DNA from: Bactericera cockerelli
Taxonomy: Eukaryota > Arthropoda > Insecta > Hemiptera > Triozidae
NCBI GenBank assembly: GCA_024516035.1
Contig: CM044957.1
Location: 52,200,085-52,264,084, forward strand
Length of the DNA: 64,000 nt
Reading direction: 5' to 3'
In this document: piece after piece, positions 12,123 to 23,400 of the stretch
Numbering within the stretch: position 1 is the first letter of the stretch
Layout: the number at the start of each line of letters is the position of its first letter
Made by a program: the position numbers and the translations under genes
Notes under the pieces: generated by a model
Told to the model about the DNA's origin: nothing
The model's input: the letters and a program-made list of their open reading frames with translations, nothing else
Databases searched by the model: none

Positions 12123-12412
12123 ACCTAGTTGGAGGGTTTTCAACCCTTACAAATTAACTCAGCGACCTAATTTAGAGATCTATTGCGACCAGTTGATTCT
12201 ATTTGGTTTTAACATCCAGATTTGAGATGGATCGTCAGGACAGGGGTGTCACCCTCCATTCGCTGGGAATCGTACCAACTACCCACTTTAACTTCATGTG
12301 TTCGGAAGGAACAGAATTTTCTGTTAGAAAATTCTACCACAACCGGAATTTGAACTCAGGATCTCTGGACTACGGGAAGTAGTCAGAACCGTTACACCCG
12401 GACTCTGGCAGT
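12123..12412 (-). mobile_element. SINE family C
   Basis: Reverse copy: GAGGGTTTTCAACCCTTAC at the 3' end, CCAGAGATCCTGAGTTCAAA head side. Confidence 0.8.
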
Positions 12413-12716
12413 GTACTTTTAGTACACTTTTAGGGGCTATGATTGCTGTGAAAAGCAAACGTCACAATAGAGCAGTTTGGAAATGTTCACCCATCCAGGT
12501 AATGTTGCTCAACTTCCGTCATCACTACTTATCACACTTAAGTACCTATGTACCTCTGAATTGTATCTAGGTACATTTTCAAGTGCCTTGTACCTCTACC
12601 TAGGTACTTGTTTACTGTCTGTACCTGTACCTAGGTACAAATACCAATGTACCGCGTATCAAAGACATGCTTATTTGATCGTGTGTATCTCCAAAACATA
12701 AGTTCTCTTTCTGTCA

Positions 12717-12815
12717 CTGAAGTTAAGCAACGTCCAGTGAGATAACGTCTTTGATGGAAAAACATTCAAATTCTAATCCAGGCTGGTTGAGGTTGTGAGT
12801 TTCAAGCGAATATAT
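12717..12815 (+). mobile_element. SINE family D, head fragment
   Basis: CTGAAGTTAAGCAACGTCCA then GATGGAAAAACATTCAAATT, a diverged 5S-like head. Confidence 0.6.
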
Positions 12816-12856
12816 TCCAAAACCCCCGTTTTGAAAGAGGAGATACTTTCTTTCTA

Positions 12857-12892
12857 AAACCAGACACTCCGACTTGAGAGAGTGTCTGGTTT
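12857..12892. repeat. Perfect 13-bp hairpin
   Basis: AAACCAGACACTC, a 10-base loop, GAGTGTCTGGTTT. Confidence 0.9.
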
Positions 12893-13004
12893 TTCTTAAA
12901 TGTAATAATAATAAATGTTTTTCTTTGTAATAATATCTCACAATTTTAGTGGATAACGCTTTACCATAGGGCTTTAGCACTCTAATTTGATATATTTTGG
13001 TCTT

Positions 13005-13140
13005 TTTTGCCTATAATTCCGCTACTGATCGCTGCTCACACTAAAGCCCCGAACATTCAAGTACAGAGCAAAATAAATCCTGCCCCGCTGGGGATCGAAC
13101 CCAGGTCACCATGGGTGCAATGACTAGCGCGCTCACTCAA
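13005..13140 (-). mobile_element. SINE family H
   Basis: Reverse: GCGCGCTAGTCATTGCACCC, CTGGGTTCGATCCCCAGCGG, with TGTGAGCAGCGATCAGTAGC in the body. Confidence 0.65.
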
Positions 13141-13696
13141 ATTTAATCCCATTTAGAATTCGGCCTTTAATACTTCGTCGGACTCTAGTACGAAAGAAGA
13201 GGGAACGGAACAGGTCAAGGAGTGCAAAAAAATGAGGAACAGCGAAAACACTTTTCCTCCTCAGTAGGGGGGGGATAGGGAGGGGGGTGAGCAAATATTT
13301 TGCATGCTTGCATGTAGCCTGCTTGCATGACGCCGAGATTGACATGGCGTACTCACAAACCTTTGTGAAAATTTAATAGAGCAATTATCCGTTATTATTG
13401 TACGAAGTCCTGGCAGGTAAGCTGCCTACAGGGTACCCCAAAGGACCTCAAACCACCCAGCTCTCAAAACTCTACATTTTTTTAAGGGTTTCATTCATAT
13501 GAAGAAAAAACGCTATTAAAGATCCCTTTTCCGTGCGCCGCGCGCACCGTACGCTGACTTATGTCTGTCACAAGTCACAACTCTTCAACGATTTAAGCTA
13601 TAGGAGCTCAAATTCTGCCAATTGTATCGAAACAATTTTTATAATCTGAAGACTAAAATTTCACATTAAAAATTCAAAATAAAAAAACTCGGGCGC

Positions 13697-14117
13697 TTAA
13701 GGGTTAACGTCCAGATCATTCGAGATGGGGCGGGGGGTTTTCACTCCCTTCACTGGAAAATTAGAAACAAGGGTTGGGTGAAAGAGATTGCCACAGGTAA
13801 TAACCCCGCACTTTAGGTAGGACATTAGCTTTGTTCTCTTTCTTGTTCTTGTAACTTTGCTCAATCTCTTTAATTTTTCTTTATAAGTTCATTGTATTTT
13901 ACTGTATATATTTTTGTTCTACCTAATAAAGCATACTATAATAATAATAATAGGTACCCACATTAACCTCATGCAGACTGAGTGGGGCCAAGAATATACA
14001 GCATCACGAGGATGCGCATTTAAATGGTTACAAATACAAGTTCTGACCTCGCTGGTCGTTACTTAACTTCAATGACAGAATGAGACCTGGCGTATTCAAA
14101 GTGCCATTGACGCTGGC
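13697..14117 (-). mobile_element. 5S-headed SINE (family D), split by a family I repeat
   Basis: The 3' body (13697-13780) and the head (13960-14117, with AAGTAACGACCAGCGAGGTC) are separated by a family I segment at 13785-13945. Confidence 0.75.
13785..13945 (+). mobile_element. Family I repeat inside a family D SINE
   Basis: AAGGGTTGGGTGAAAGAGAT, GCCACAGGTAATAACCCCGC, and the end TAATAAAGCATACTATAATA. Confidence 0.65.
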
Positions 14118-14332
14118 TAATTTTATTTTTTTAATATTTTTTTATCATCCAGAAGTTCCCATATTGGTATGGATCTCAAAAATGACTTACTCCTTTGGGT
14201 AGCTCATTTAATCCTCTACCTTTACAAAAACCTTGATCTGGCATGTTAGCTTTATTAATTATTATTATTACTGGAAATATGTTTTATAATAAACTTCAAA
14301 AATATAATAAAAAAATTCATCACCTCCTTTAC

Positions 14333-14393
14333 ATTGCCCGATTAGGACTAACAAGGTCTATTATTCCAGGATTAAGTCCAGGACGTAAAATGA
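14333..14393 (-). mobile_element. SINE family A fragment
   Basis: GCCCGATTAGGACTAACAAG and TATTCCAGGATTAAGTCC match the reverse of the family 3' body. Confidence 0.55.
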
Positions 14394-14941
14394 ATGTTAT
14401 AAACAAAAGTTAAATCAATCTTGAAGATGATTCCCATGAGTCGAGTCTTTCGTGACACCCAGTAGCTATTTAATTATATACTCATAAAGTACATGAGTAC
14501 AATATATTTAATGACTATTAAATAAATAGATGTGTAGCATGTAACATAATACAAAACCTTCCCGTTCCTGATAATAAACACTAACCCCCTCTCTTTATCT
14601 CTGACCCCATCCCTCTCCCTGAATTTTCAATGATGTATGGATCTTCCATTCTTCCCTATACCAAGTACCTTACCTCTATTCCCACTCCCCCGTGTTCTGA
14701 AATAGCTTATGTTAGCTTTCCCTTCCCCTCTTCCAAACCTTTGCGAAATATTTAACGTGGGAGTTAATTTCGAAAGCGCTTCCATGCACGTCATCTTGGA
14801 TGGACAGCAAAATTTGTATCGCGGCATTTTATAAAATGCAAATTACTTTTACTTGAGAAAAAAATATAAATGAAAAGTGAAAACAGTGCACGAAGCAAGT
14901 TCAACGTTTTCTAGAACTTTCTCTATCTTTTCGACTTTCCA

Positions 14942-16380
14942 TTGAGTATTAGGAGAATGAGTATCAGGAGGATGAGTATCAGGAGTATAAGTATCGGGAG
15001 GATGAGTATCAGGAGGATGAGTATCAGGAGGATAAGTATCAGGAGGATGAGTATCAAGAGTTTAAGTATCGGGAGGATGAGTATCGGGAGGATCAGTATC
15101 GGGAGGATGAATATCAGGAGTATAAGTATCGGGGGGATCAGTATCGGGACGATGAGTATCGGGATGATTAGTATCAGGAGGATGAGTATCAGGAGGATGA
15201 GTATCAGGAGTATAAGTATCGGGAGCATCAGTATCGGGAGGATGAGTATCAGGAGGAAGAGTATCAGGAATATGAGTATCAGGAGGATGAGTATCAGGAG
15301 GATGAGTATCAGGAGTATAAGTATCGGGAGGATGAGTATCAGGAGGATGAGTATCAGGAATATGAGTATCAGGAGGATGAGTATCAGGAGGATGAGTATC
15401 AGGAGTATAAGTATCGGGAGGATGAGTATCAGGAGGATGAGTATCAGGAGGAAGAGTATCAGGAGGATGAGTATCAGGAGGAAGAGTATCAGGAGGATGA
15501 GTATCAGGAGGAAGAGTATCAGATGGATGAGTATCAGCAGGATGAGTATCAGGAGTATAAGTATTGGGAGGATGAGTATCGGGAGGATGAGTATCAGGAG
15601 TATAAGTATCGGGAGGATGAGTATCGGGATGATTAGTATCAGGAGGATGAGTATCAGGAGAATGAGTATCAGGAGTATAAGTATCGGGAGGATGAGTATC
15701 GGGAGGATAAGTATCAGGAGTATAAGTATCGGGAGGATGAGTATCGGGAGGATGAGTATCAGGAGGATGAGTATCAGGAGGATGAGTATCAGGATAATGA
15801 GTATTAGGAGTATAAGTATCGGGAGGATGAGTACCAGGAGTATAAGTATCAGGAGGATGAGTATCAGGAGGACGAGTATCAGGAGGATGAGTATCAATAG
15901 AATTAGTATCAGAAGTATAAGTATCGGGAGGATGAGTATCGGTCGGATGAGTATCAGGAGGAAGAGTATCAGATGGATGAGTATCAGCAGGATGAGTATC
16001 AGGAGTATAAGTATCAGGAGTATAAGTATCGGGAGTATAAGTATCGGTAGGATGAGTATCGGGAGGATGAGTATCAGGAGTATAAGTATCGGAAGGATGA
16101 GTATCGGGAGGATGAGTATCAGGAGGAAGAGTATCAGGAATATGAGTATCAGGAGGATGAGTATCAGGAGAATGAGTATCAGGAGTATAAGTATCGGGAG
16201 GATGAGTATCAGGAGGATGAGTATCAGGAGGAAGAGTATCAGATGGATGAGTATCAGGAGTATAAGTATCGGTAGGATGAGTATCGGGAGGATGAGTATC
16301 GGGATGATTAGTATCAGGAGGATGAGTATCAGGAGGATGAGTTTTCAGAGGATGAGTATCAGGTGGATAAGTATCGGGAT
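14942..16380. repeat. 15-bp minisatellite, about 96 copies
   Basis: A tandem array of variants of GATGAGTATCAGGAG with alternates such as TATAAGTATCGGGAG and GAAGAGTATCAGGAG. Variants follow a higher-order pattern: blocks such as the GAAGAGTATCAGATGGATGA stretch recur near 15.51, 15.96 and 16.23 kb. Because 15 is a multiple of three, both strands show long open frames (about 500 and 324 codons) made of MSIRR-like or ILILL-like pentapeptides. These are by-products of the array. Confidence 0.98.
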
Positions 16381-16397
16381 ACGAAATCTTGATTATG

Positions 16398-16570
16398 TTT
16401 TAGGGGGATTAACTCTAGTACATTATTTGATATCTTCAAATTAATGTTTAGCCATAAACCCCAAAATCCACGAAAAACAGCCCATAATCTATATTGTTGG
16501 AACATTTTAGGTTTTAAGGCTAAGCGGTTGAAGATATCAAAATTTGTACAAGAGTTGACCCCCCTAAACC
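16398..16570. repeat. Foldback (imperfect inverted repeat) next to the minisatellite
   Basis: Left arm TTTAGGGGGATTAACTCTAG..GATATCTTCAA is matched by the reverse complement at 16527-16570 with a few changes; the pairing extends inward through TTTAGCC..AAACC. This is a small MITE-like structure starting 18 bp after the array. Confidence 0.6.
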
Positions 16571-16599
16571 CTACAATCCTACACATATATTAAAGCCCC

Positions 16600-18060
16600 T
16601 TAATCCAAGAGAATTTTGTCAAAAAAGTAATTGGTGGACCCGCCAGTGGCGGAATTCTGACTGGCGGTCGGTGGAATTCAACGTTAATTTGAAGATATCG
16701 AAAAAAATATGGGAATCTACTCCAATCATCCTATGTATTTAATTGTCCTCAGCAGCTCGTCTGCCATCATAGGAAAACTTCTCCCTCATGTCATTTTCAT
16801 TAACTTTTTCAATCAATTTTTTAATTACAATTTTATTATTGTATTTCTGATGTTATAGGTATATTGTAGATTGTAAAATTCAAAGGGGCAATAGCTCGAG
16901 CATCAGAGGCACGCTTCCTCTGGGTAATGAGATGGAAGAAATATTTTACCTTTGAAATATAACACTACATTATTGTTCACTATCATTGAAAAAAAAAAAT
17001 AAAAAATTGCTTCAAATTAAAAATTTTATTTGCAAAAATATAGCGTTCTTGAGATAAGTGAAAATCCGAAAATGGGACCTCTTTTCACCTCTTCTAAAAT
17101 ACTTTCACCCCCTCTTACTCCGTTTCCCCCAATCCTAGATCTCAGCAATTTCAGTATGTTTACTAAACACCCTCCTGAACTAAAATCCGAAAGAATTGGC
17201 TGCGTCGCCTCTCACGCACTCTACAACTTATTCCTCAACTAGCCTAATAGTCTACATGACAAAAATTTATTATTATTATTTTACGTCAACCATGGCAAGA
17301 ATGATGACAAAATAAATAACAAGTCGCTGTTGCATTTTTTTGTGTATCAAAAGAAGTATAGAATTACCTATTGTGAATACCAGAGAAAATTGCGAATAGC
17401 CCGAATCTAAGTTGAAATCTAAATTCGTCAACCTCCGTGTGCGTTTTGAAGCTTTAGGTTCCTATTATTATAATTATTTTTATTGAAAAACAATAGGTTT
17501 TTATATTGAAACAATAAAGTAGCCCTCCTAGGTTTTTTTATATTGAAACAGCACAGTGGTCCCCTTGTCTGCATCCCGAACTGCTCGAAGCACTTTAATG
17601 AATTATGAATGAAGATTTGGACCAACAAGGAAGCGTGATCAGTCATTCCAAATCTAATAGGTCTCGTTGCAACCGAAAAACAAGTACATACCCAAACATG
17701 GCCAGTAATGCAACATGTCAAGTCAATTGACGAAAAAAATCCATTTATTGGTTAAACTTAAATACCATGGCCAAGAACTTAATTGAGGAAGAGTGACCAA
17801 AACGGCACGTTAAAATTATTTTCGGATTCGGATACATAAAAAGAATGTCTGATCTGACATTCCGTGGGATCGGACGGAAAACGGATTTTAGCCTCCTTGT
17901 ATTAACTTGGTGCAAAATACAATGTTTGGTGACCATCGAACACAATGATGCTGCTTCACAATGATGATGAACCGTAAGAGGTAAATGGTCGGTCTAGATA
18001 TCCAGAGGTCGCGGGTTCGACATTGACATGTCATTAGAGTCCAGGTTATCCCTAAAGGGT
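16600..18060. other. No gene seen
   Basis: Unique-looking AT-rich DNA; short frames lack any domain or splice support. Near 17990 a tRNA-like B-box piece (AGGTCGCGGGTTCGA) remains. Confidence 0.5.
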
Positions 18061-18065
18061 CCAAA

Positions 18066-18300
18066 TCTTAATATATAATTAATGTCAAAGTCACTGACTG
18101 ACTGACTGATCATCGCTCTACAGCCCAAACCGTAATACTTAGGGAGCTGAAATTTGGTAGGTAGCTTTGTCTTATAGTCTAGAAGTGCAATAAGACGGGA
18201 TTTTTCGAAATTCCCACAAAACACCGTCCTGCCATTGGCGAAAAAGGATTTTTTGCTTTCATGGCAATGCCTCGGCCCGCAAAGCGGGCGACAGCCCGCT
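18066..18300 (+). mobile_element. Helitron-like nonautonomous repeat, copy 2
   Basis: Same start (TCTTAATATATAATTAATG) and same GCGGGCGACAGCCCGCT end as copy 1, with ACTGACTGACTGACTG in place of the interrupted form. Confidence 0.6.
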
Positions 18301-18419
18301 ACTGTTTTAATCAAATTGACGCAACAGACGGGAATTTCTTTTAGAAAGACCCTAAAGTTAGGCAACATACAGCGAGGATAAGAATTGGATGGGTATAACC
18401 ATTCAAATTTAATCTATTG

Positions 18420-18540
18420 TGATGGCTATCTCCTGCCTCACTCAGGCTGGGTGAGGTTAATTTGAGTAGCTGGTTTGTGAGTCTCCAGCGAATCGAGGAT
18501 AAAACCTCCATCGTAATATGACCTTGCAGTTGATTTTTTT
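18420..18540 (+). mobile_element. SINE family D, body fragment
   Basis: CTCACTCAGGCTGGGTGAGG, GAGTCTCCAGCGAATCGAGG, ATATGACCTTGCAGTTGA. Confidence 0.6.
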
Positions 18541-19186
18541 ATTTCAATTTTAAGCTTAAATAAAAAAAATCCTGTTTGATAATTTGGTGCAAGGAAATCA
18601 ACTTGGACACGGCCCCTATGTTTGGCCGCTGCCCAGGGATACCTAAATCTTTACCTGGGGTGCCTAGGAGTGATTAATTACACCTGTCAATCAAGTACTT
18701 ATTACATGGACAATTACTTGGGCAGTACCCTTGCTGTAGAAACTAAAAATCTTATAAAACAATGTACTGGGTTACTCATTCACTAATCCATTATGTAGTT
18801 CCTAAGAATGTGGATTTTACTTTTATTATTACCTACATTAAATTAACAATGACTTCACTTACTTACCTGAAATATTATCACAGCATTAAAACATTTCATT
18901 AAATAAAAAACGTCTCATTAAAGGATTTTCAAAATAGATGTTTGTAAAAATTACATTAATTTAGTGAAACATTAATCAATCTGATTTAACATTTCTAATT
19001 TAAACGAATTTAAGGTATCATAAACGCTTTTTCTTATACCTGCCGATCCCATTATTATGTGGTCAAAGTTTCAAATTAAAGAGAGAAAATTTATGCTTTG
19101 GGTGGGATTCGAACCTGGATCAGACTAACGCCTTAAACTGTTAAACACTACAACAACCAGTTTATACCGCAGATGTAAGTAATAAG
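18541..19186. other. No gene seen
   Basis: AT-rich sequence with a tRNA-like remnant at 19098-19150 (GGTGGGATTCGAACCTGGAT, reverse B-box). Confidence 0.5.
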
Positions 19187-19318
19187 AAAAATGTTATCAT
19201 ATTTGTGTTTCGTGATGTCACAATCACTCTACTAAATATTATTTGCTTAACTTGGGATTTAAACTACCGAACTTCTATCACAAGTCCACCGCCTTATCGA
19301 TCTAGCTACTTAGGTAAA
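19187..19318 (-). mobile_element. SINE family F, diverged
   Basis: Reverse: CTAAGTAGCTAGATCGATAA, GGCGGTGGACTTGTGATAGA; its 3' end AACACAAATATGATAAC lies at the left. Confidence 0.6.
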
Positions 19319-19518
19319 AATGAAGTAAATGAGGATATACTCGTATTATATTTATGCATTGGTGTGGATGAAAGTATACCTAAATATCTCGCTGGTAGTT
19401 GCAATCATCTTAAAAGTAGGTCTGAATTTATCGATCGAGACCTTCAAGAAAAGTTGTAATTGTCAGACATGGAAATTTCCTGTAATCATTAGAATCGATA
19501 TTTACCTATATTATAAGC

Positions 19519-19622
19519 TACTGCCGGACTTTCACCCACCTCAGTAGCTTGATCCACTTGTAACCTAGAGGACGGTGGTTCAAGTGATTAACACAAATAT
19601 GATCACTAAACTTTTTTTGTGC
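19519..19622 (+). mobile_element. SINE family F, internally deleted
   Basis: CCTCAGTAGCTTGATCCACT, GTGGTTCAAGTGATTAACAC. The middle of the body is missing. Confidence 0.6.
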
Positions 19623-20078
19623 CTTTTAACACAAAAATAATATAGCATTAGTTAGTTGGGTAAATGTTTTATCAACCGAAATGTTAAAAGTTCCTTGGTA
19701 TTTTGCCTCTTTCATTTGGCCTTTATCTAAACCTACTTGGGGTCGGCATTGTTCAAACTATTCCTTATGGTTGAGGTTGGTTTAAAGTCCATCTCAAAAC
19801 AAAAAAAAAATCTCCATTGATTGGTAGTCTGCTATGAACTAAGAACAGATGTGATTGAGACGACAAAACGGGACTTGGAAATTATTCCAGAAAATCAACT
19901 TGTAGGCAATGTAGTTACAATGTGTGCTATTCTCCATTATCGTACAGGATCCAACAACAGACCTAGAAAGTCTTGGAACAGTTGTTTTCCATTTGTCCTA
20001 CACCTTTGATTTTGAAATTGAAAAACTAGACTATAATAATATTTAATTAATTTCGTGTCCGTAAGATAGAAATATGTA

Positions 20079-20280
20079 TGTAAGGGTTGGGTGGAAGAGA
20101 TTGCCACAGGCAAAAACCCCGCTCTTTGGTTATAACATATGTTTATATTTATTTATCTATTTTTTTCCTTATTATTGTTTACATTGTTTCCATTATTTAA
20201 TTTTTATAATAATTATTTGTACTGTAAATTATTGTGGCTTTTTATATCTAATAAAGTATTTAATAATCATAATAGGAATA
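20079..20280 (+). mobile_element. Family I repeat (LINE 3'-end-like)
   Basis: AGGGTTGGGTGGAAGAGATT, GCCACAGGCAAAAACCCCGC, then a T-rich stretch and TAATAAAGTATTTAATAAT. The last part looks like a LINE 3'UTR with a poly(A) signal and short tandem tail. Related copies: 290-410 (-), 13785-13945 (+), 32100-32288 (-), 44668-44815 (+), 58170-58320 (-). Confidence 0.6.
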
Positions 20281-20542
20281 GATACCTATATCACGGTGGT
20301 GACAGGATTATTATGCACGCCCAGATCCAATGTCTAGGCTCCTTTCATGTAACTACATTAATTCTATTTAGTATTTACGTCCCGATTTGAGATATTCAGG
20401 ACGCTGAATTTGAGATATTCGCTGGGACTCGTACCAGTTACCCACGTCAAACTCACACAGCCTAGGTAGGACTGAAAATTTCAGCCTCACTCGTTTCAGC
20501 CATAGTCTGCTCCAACCGTGAATCGAACACAGGGTCTCGCTA

Positions 20543-20555
20543 GAGGACTATAAAC
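20543..20555 (+). repeat. Family J repeat, left piece (split by the TIR element)
   Basis: CTAGAGGACTATAAAC here continues after the TIR element as AAACAGAGAACAGACTAGCC at 22297. A related unsplit copy at 23295 reads CTAGAGGACTATACACAGAG. This shows that the 1.74-kb block in between is an insertion. Confidence 0.7.
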
Positions 20556-21141
20556 GAGGCGTACAGTTTCAAAACTCTTTATATCCACTTTTTCAAATTT
20601 TACAGGAACAACAAAAAACGATAAAGTCGATTTTTTATTATTTTCCAAAGACAATATCATATTGGTAGATAGTATAAGTCTTAATACACCTTTTTATGAC
20701 GAGAAAAAAACATTTTATTCAGGTGTTCTCGAAATATTTAAGAATTTAATTTGGACATAAAGAGTTTTGCTACCGTAGCATGGATATAATAAGTTTTGCA
20801 ACCGTATCAAAAGGATATAAAGAGTTTTGCAGCAGCACAATCTATTATCATCAGTCAATTATGCCTGATAATATCATAGAATAAAAGAAAGCGATTGGTA
20901 CTTCAATAGTTTTGTTAAATAAAAGTTGGCATGTATTTTTATCTGACAAATATGAGTCATATAGAAACAGTCAAATCTTCATTCTCTTTTGGGAAACAAT
21001 CTTAATCATTTTCTTCTTATTCAGCTACATGTGGGGCAGTTGGCTCTTCTTCCAGTATTAATTTGTAGAATTTGAGATCTTCCCTTTTTTCCAAGACTCA
21101 CCAAAATGTTATTATAGTAAATTATAAACATCAATAATCCG

Positions 21142-21285
21142 ACCTCAGTAGCTTGATCAATAAGGCGGCGGACTTGTAACCTGGAGGTCGGTGGTTCAAG
21201 TCCCGGTTTCAGCGTAGATTTTAGGAAAGCGAGTTTGAGTAGTTGTGATAATACGAAAGTGATTAACACATATATGATAACTTTT
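21142..21285 (+). mobile_element. SINE family F
   Basis: GACCTCAGTAGCTTGATCAA, CTTGTAACCTGGAGGTCGGT, GGTTCAAGTCCCGGTTTCAG head; AAAGTGATTAACACATATAT 3' end with a T-rich tail. Inserted in the unclassified TIR element. Confidence 0.82.
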
Positions 21286-21309
21286 TTTTATTAACATCAA
21301 TAAGTTTTT

Positions 21310-21466
21310 CAATCCGTTGGTTCGAATCCCACCCAGTGCATGAATTTTATTCACTAATTTGAGTTTGTAACCACATAAAAATTAAAGTCTGAGGGTTAGG
21401 TGGTAGAAAATGCTTTAAGCATTAACCTCGCCTGGTGGTTACCTTCCACTAAAGAGTGTTATTATT
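21310..21466 (+). mobile_element. SINE family B, 5'-truncated
   Basis: Starts at the B-box side (TTCAATCCGTTGGTTCGAAT) and has the full body. It is inserted in the unclassified TIR element. Confidence 0.82.
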
Positions 21467-21564
21467 TTTATTAAGTTTTTCAGGTTTGAGAAATTAATGA
21501 AATTCTATAATGGTTGGATTGAAATTATGCAAGTTTTACCTTTCTTCATAACAGACTTGAATTT

Positions 21565-21932
21565 GCCAGCCTCCGTGGCGTAATGGTTGTGACTACTGCC
21601 CGTAGTCCAGAGATCCCGAGTTCGATCCCCGGTTGGAGCAGACTTTTCGAAGAAAATTCTGTTCCCTCCAAACACGTGAGGCTGGCATTTCCGGCCCTAC
21701 CCAGGCTGGGTGAGGTTAATGTGGGTAGCTGGTACGATTCCCAGCGAATGGAGGGTAACACCCCCGTCCAGATCAGGACGTTAAAACCAAATAGAATCGT
21801 TGGCGTTAGGAAGGGCATCCAGCCATAAAAAACGTGCTCCACCCTACCAACCTCAACCATGAGGTTGAACAATGCCGACCCCAAAAGCAACATAAGCTTA
21901 TATGGGATAAAGGCAAGGGAGATATATAGACT
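21565..21932 (+). mobile_element. SINE family C, subfamily with an alternative 3' tail
   Basis: The first about 230 bp are family C. It then switches to GAAGGGCATCCAGCCATAAA, CCTCAACCATGAGGTTGAAC and TATGGGATAAAGGCAAGGGA. The same tail alone occurs at 57060. Confidence 0.85.
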
Positions 21933-22296
21933 TGAATTTGCAGACATCTGATCTGTAGGGAACTTCACCTTTCACAAGAACAAAGCCTTTCTTTCAATGG
22001 ACATAACGAGTTTTGTTACCGATCATTTCCCGTACGCCATTATTATACTAGGATATATAAAGAGTTTTGCAACAGTTTTTACGCATGGATATACAAAGTT
22101 ATGCAGCCAAATCTCCTTTGGAAATACTGAGTTTAGCAACCGACTTGAATCTTTCTCATGATATTACACCGGGTTCTACATAGTTTTGCTACTAAATATT
22201 TTCAGATAATGTGTGCTTTGTTATGAAGATTTCAAAAATGTAAAAATATGCGTTTTCGATTTTTTGGATATAAAGAGTTTTGAAACTGGACGCCTC

Positions 22297-22400
22297 AAAC
22301 AGAGAACAGACTAGCCAACCCTTACAAGCCAGCCTGGCTAGCTAGCCTAGCTTGCAGTTTCTTGAGGGTTTAATGGCTGATAAAGAAAAGTCCAAGTCCT
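22297..22400 (+). repeat. Family J repeat, right piece
   Basis: Continues from the left piece with ACAGACTAGCCAACC, GCTAGCTAGCCTAGCTTGCAG and TTGAGGGTTTAATGG. Related copies lie at 2890-2990 and 23295-23400. Confidence 0.65.
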
Positions 22401-22477
22401 CACGATGGTTGATCGCACATAGAAATATGTGGTTCAGGACGAGCCAACTTTGAAATAAAGTTGGCTGAAGACCATCA

Positions 22478-22558
22478 CTCACCCCTCCAGCTGTAGCCAA
22501 GCTGGCTACAACAACTACTACGGTCCGTGGTCGCAACCGTTACATCACGGAGTCTGGC
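22478..22558 (-). mobile_element. SINE family C-like head fragment
   Basis: Reverse reading: GCCAGACTCCGTGATGTAAC, GTTGCGACCACGGACCG. It continues into family J sequence. Confidence 0.5.
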
Positions 22559-23090
22559 GTAAATAATAACTGCCAGACATTTATTACTAGACTGAAAACC
22601 TGATACAGGGTAGGTAGATGTTTTCTAATTTTGATTAGACATAGACCCTAGAATTAGCACCTGCCATTTATTTCAAACTATGCAATGTGCTGCAAGAAAA
22701 TGAGAGTGGCACACATTGTAAATCAGCATACCTATGAACATAAAAAACAGCTTTGTCGCCTTGAAATGTTGCCCGTGGCTGGCGTCCCATATGGGAATTT
22801 TAAAAATCCTTTCTTAGTACACCTTTCTTTCTAATTATCAAGTTTGACCCGGCTGTTTTGGCGTTCTGTTCACTATGAATGAGTAAATGTAAATAGAAAT
22901 TTTAAACGTTAGGATTTGTATGAATGTAATTGTAAATAATTCCACGAAGTATAATATTATATTAACAATTAGATCAAGGTTTATAATTAGAAAATTAATA
23001 TAGACAAATCCTGATCAAGGATGGTGATAATGCCTTCGGCATTTCGTCAAAATTCAAGTGCATGAACTTTGACACACATGTTTAAAACTA

Positions 23091-23298
23091 AGGTAACAGC
23101 TATAGCTAAGACTGAGGAATAAGTACTCATGCTATAGCTAAGACTAAGGTAACAGCTATAGCTAAGACTGAGGAATAAGTACTCATGCTATAGCTAAGAC
23201 TAAGGTAACAGCTATAGCTAAGACTGAGGAATAAAAACTCATGCTATAGCTAAGACTAAGGTAACAGTTATAGCTAAGACTGAGGAATAAGTACTAGA
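23091..23298. repeat. 56-bp tandem repeat, about 3.7 copies
   Basis: Units built of GGTAACAGCTATAGCTAAGA, CTGAGGAATAAGTACTCATG and CTATAGCTAAGACTAA. GCTATAGC is a small palindrome. Scattered half-units recur at 23525 and 23570. Confidence 0.95.
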
Positions 23299-23400
23299 GG
23301 ACTATACACAGAGGACAGAGTAGCCAAACCTAACAAGCAAGGCTAGCTTGCAGTTTCTCAAGGGTTAAATGGTTTAAAAAGAAAAAGCCCAATTTCTTAT
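23295..23400 (+). repeat. Family J repeat, undisrupted copy
   Basis: Reads CTAGAGGACTATACACAGAG, then TAGCCAAACC, GCTAGCTTGCAGTTTCTC and AAGGG. It resembles the joined flanks of the 20.56-22.30 kb element without the insert. Confidence 0.65.

Larger units (their letters stand above)
20556..22296. mobile_element. Unclassified TIR element with 4-bp target duplication and internal end-motif repeats
   Basis: Ends are inverted: GAGGCGTACAGTTTCAAAAC at left and GAGGCGTCCAGTTTCAAAAC (reverse complement) at right; the match goes on through TCTTTATATCCA, so 31 of 32 bases pair. AAAC flanks both sides (20552-20555 and 22297-22300). Inside are about eight further copies of a GGATATAAAGAGTTTTGC-like motif: near 20755, 20785 and 20813, then after the SINE insertions near 22000, 22050, 22085, 22125 and 22170. 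Three SINEs were inserted later (21142, 21310 and 21565). No transposase frame is visible. The superfamily is unknown to me. Confidence 0.8.

Noticed and set aside
14923..16444. Two very long open frames (500 codons plus, 324 codons minus)
   Set aside because: Both lie wholly in the 15-bp tandem array and consist of repeated pentapeptides; a stop-free unit divisible by three explains them.
21546..21968. 140-codon minus frame
   Set aside because: Entirely within a family C SINE; similar frames occur antisense to other copies (54148-54510).
23091..23298. Regular repeats resembling a CRISPR array
   Set aside because: Units are directly tandem without unique spacers, and the context is eukaryotic.
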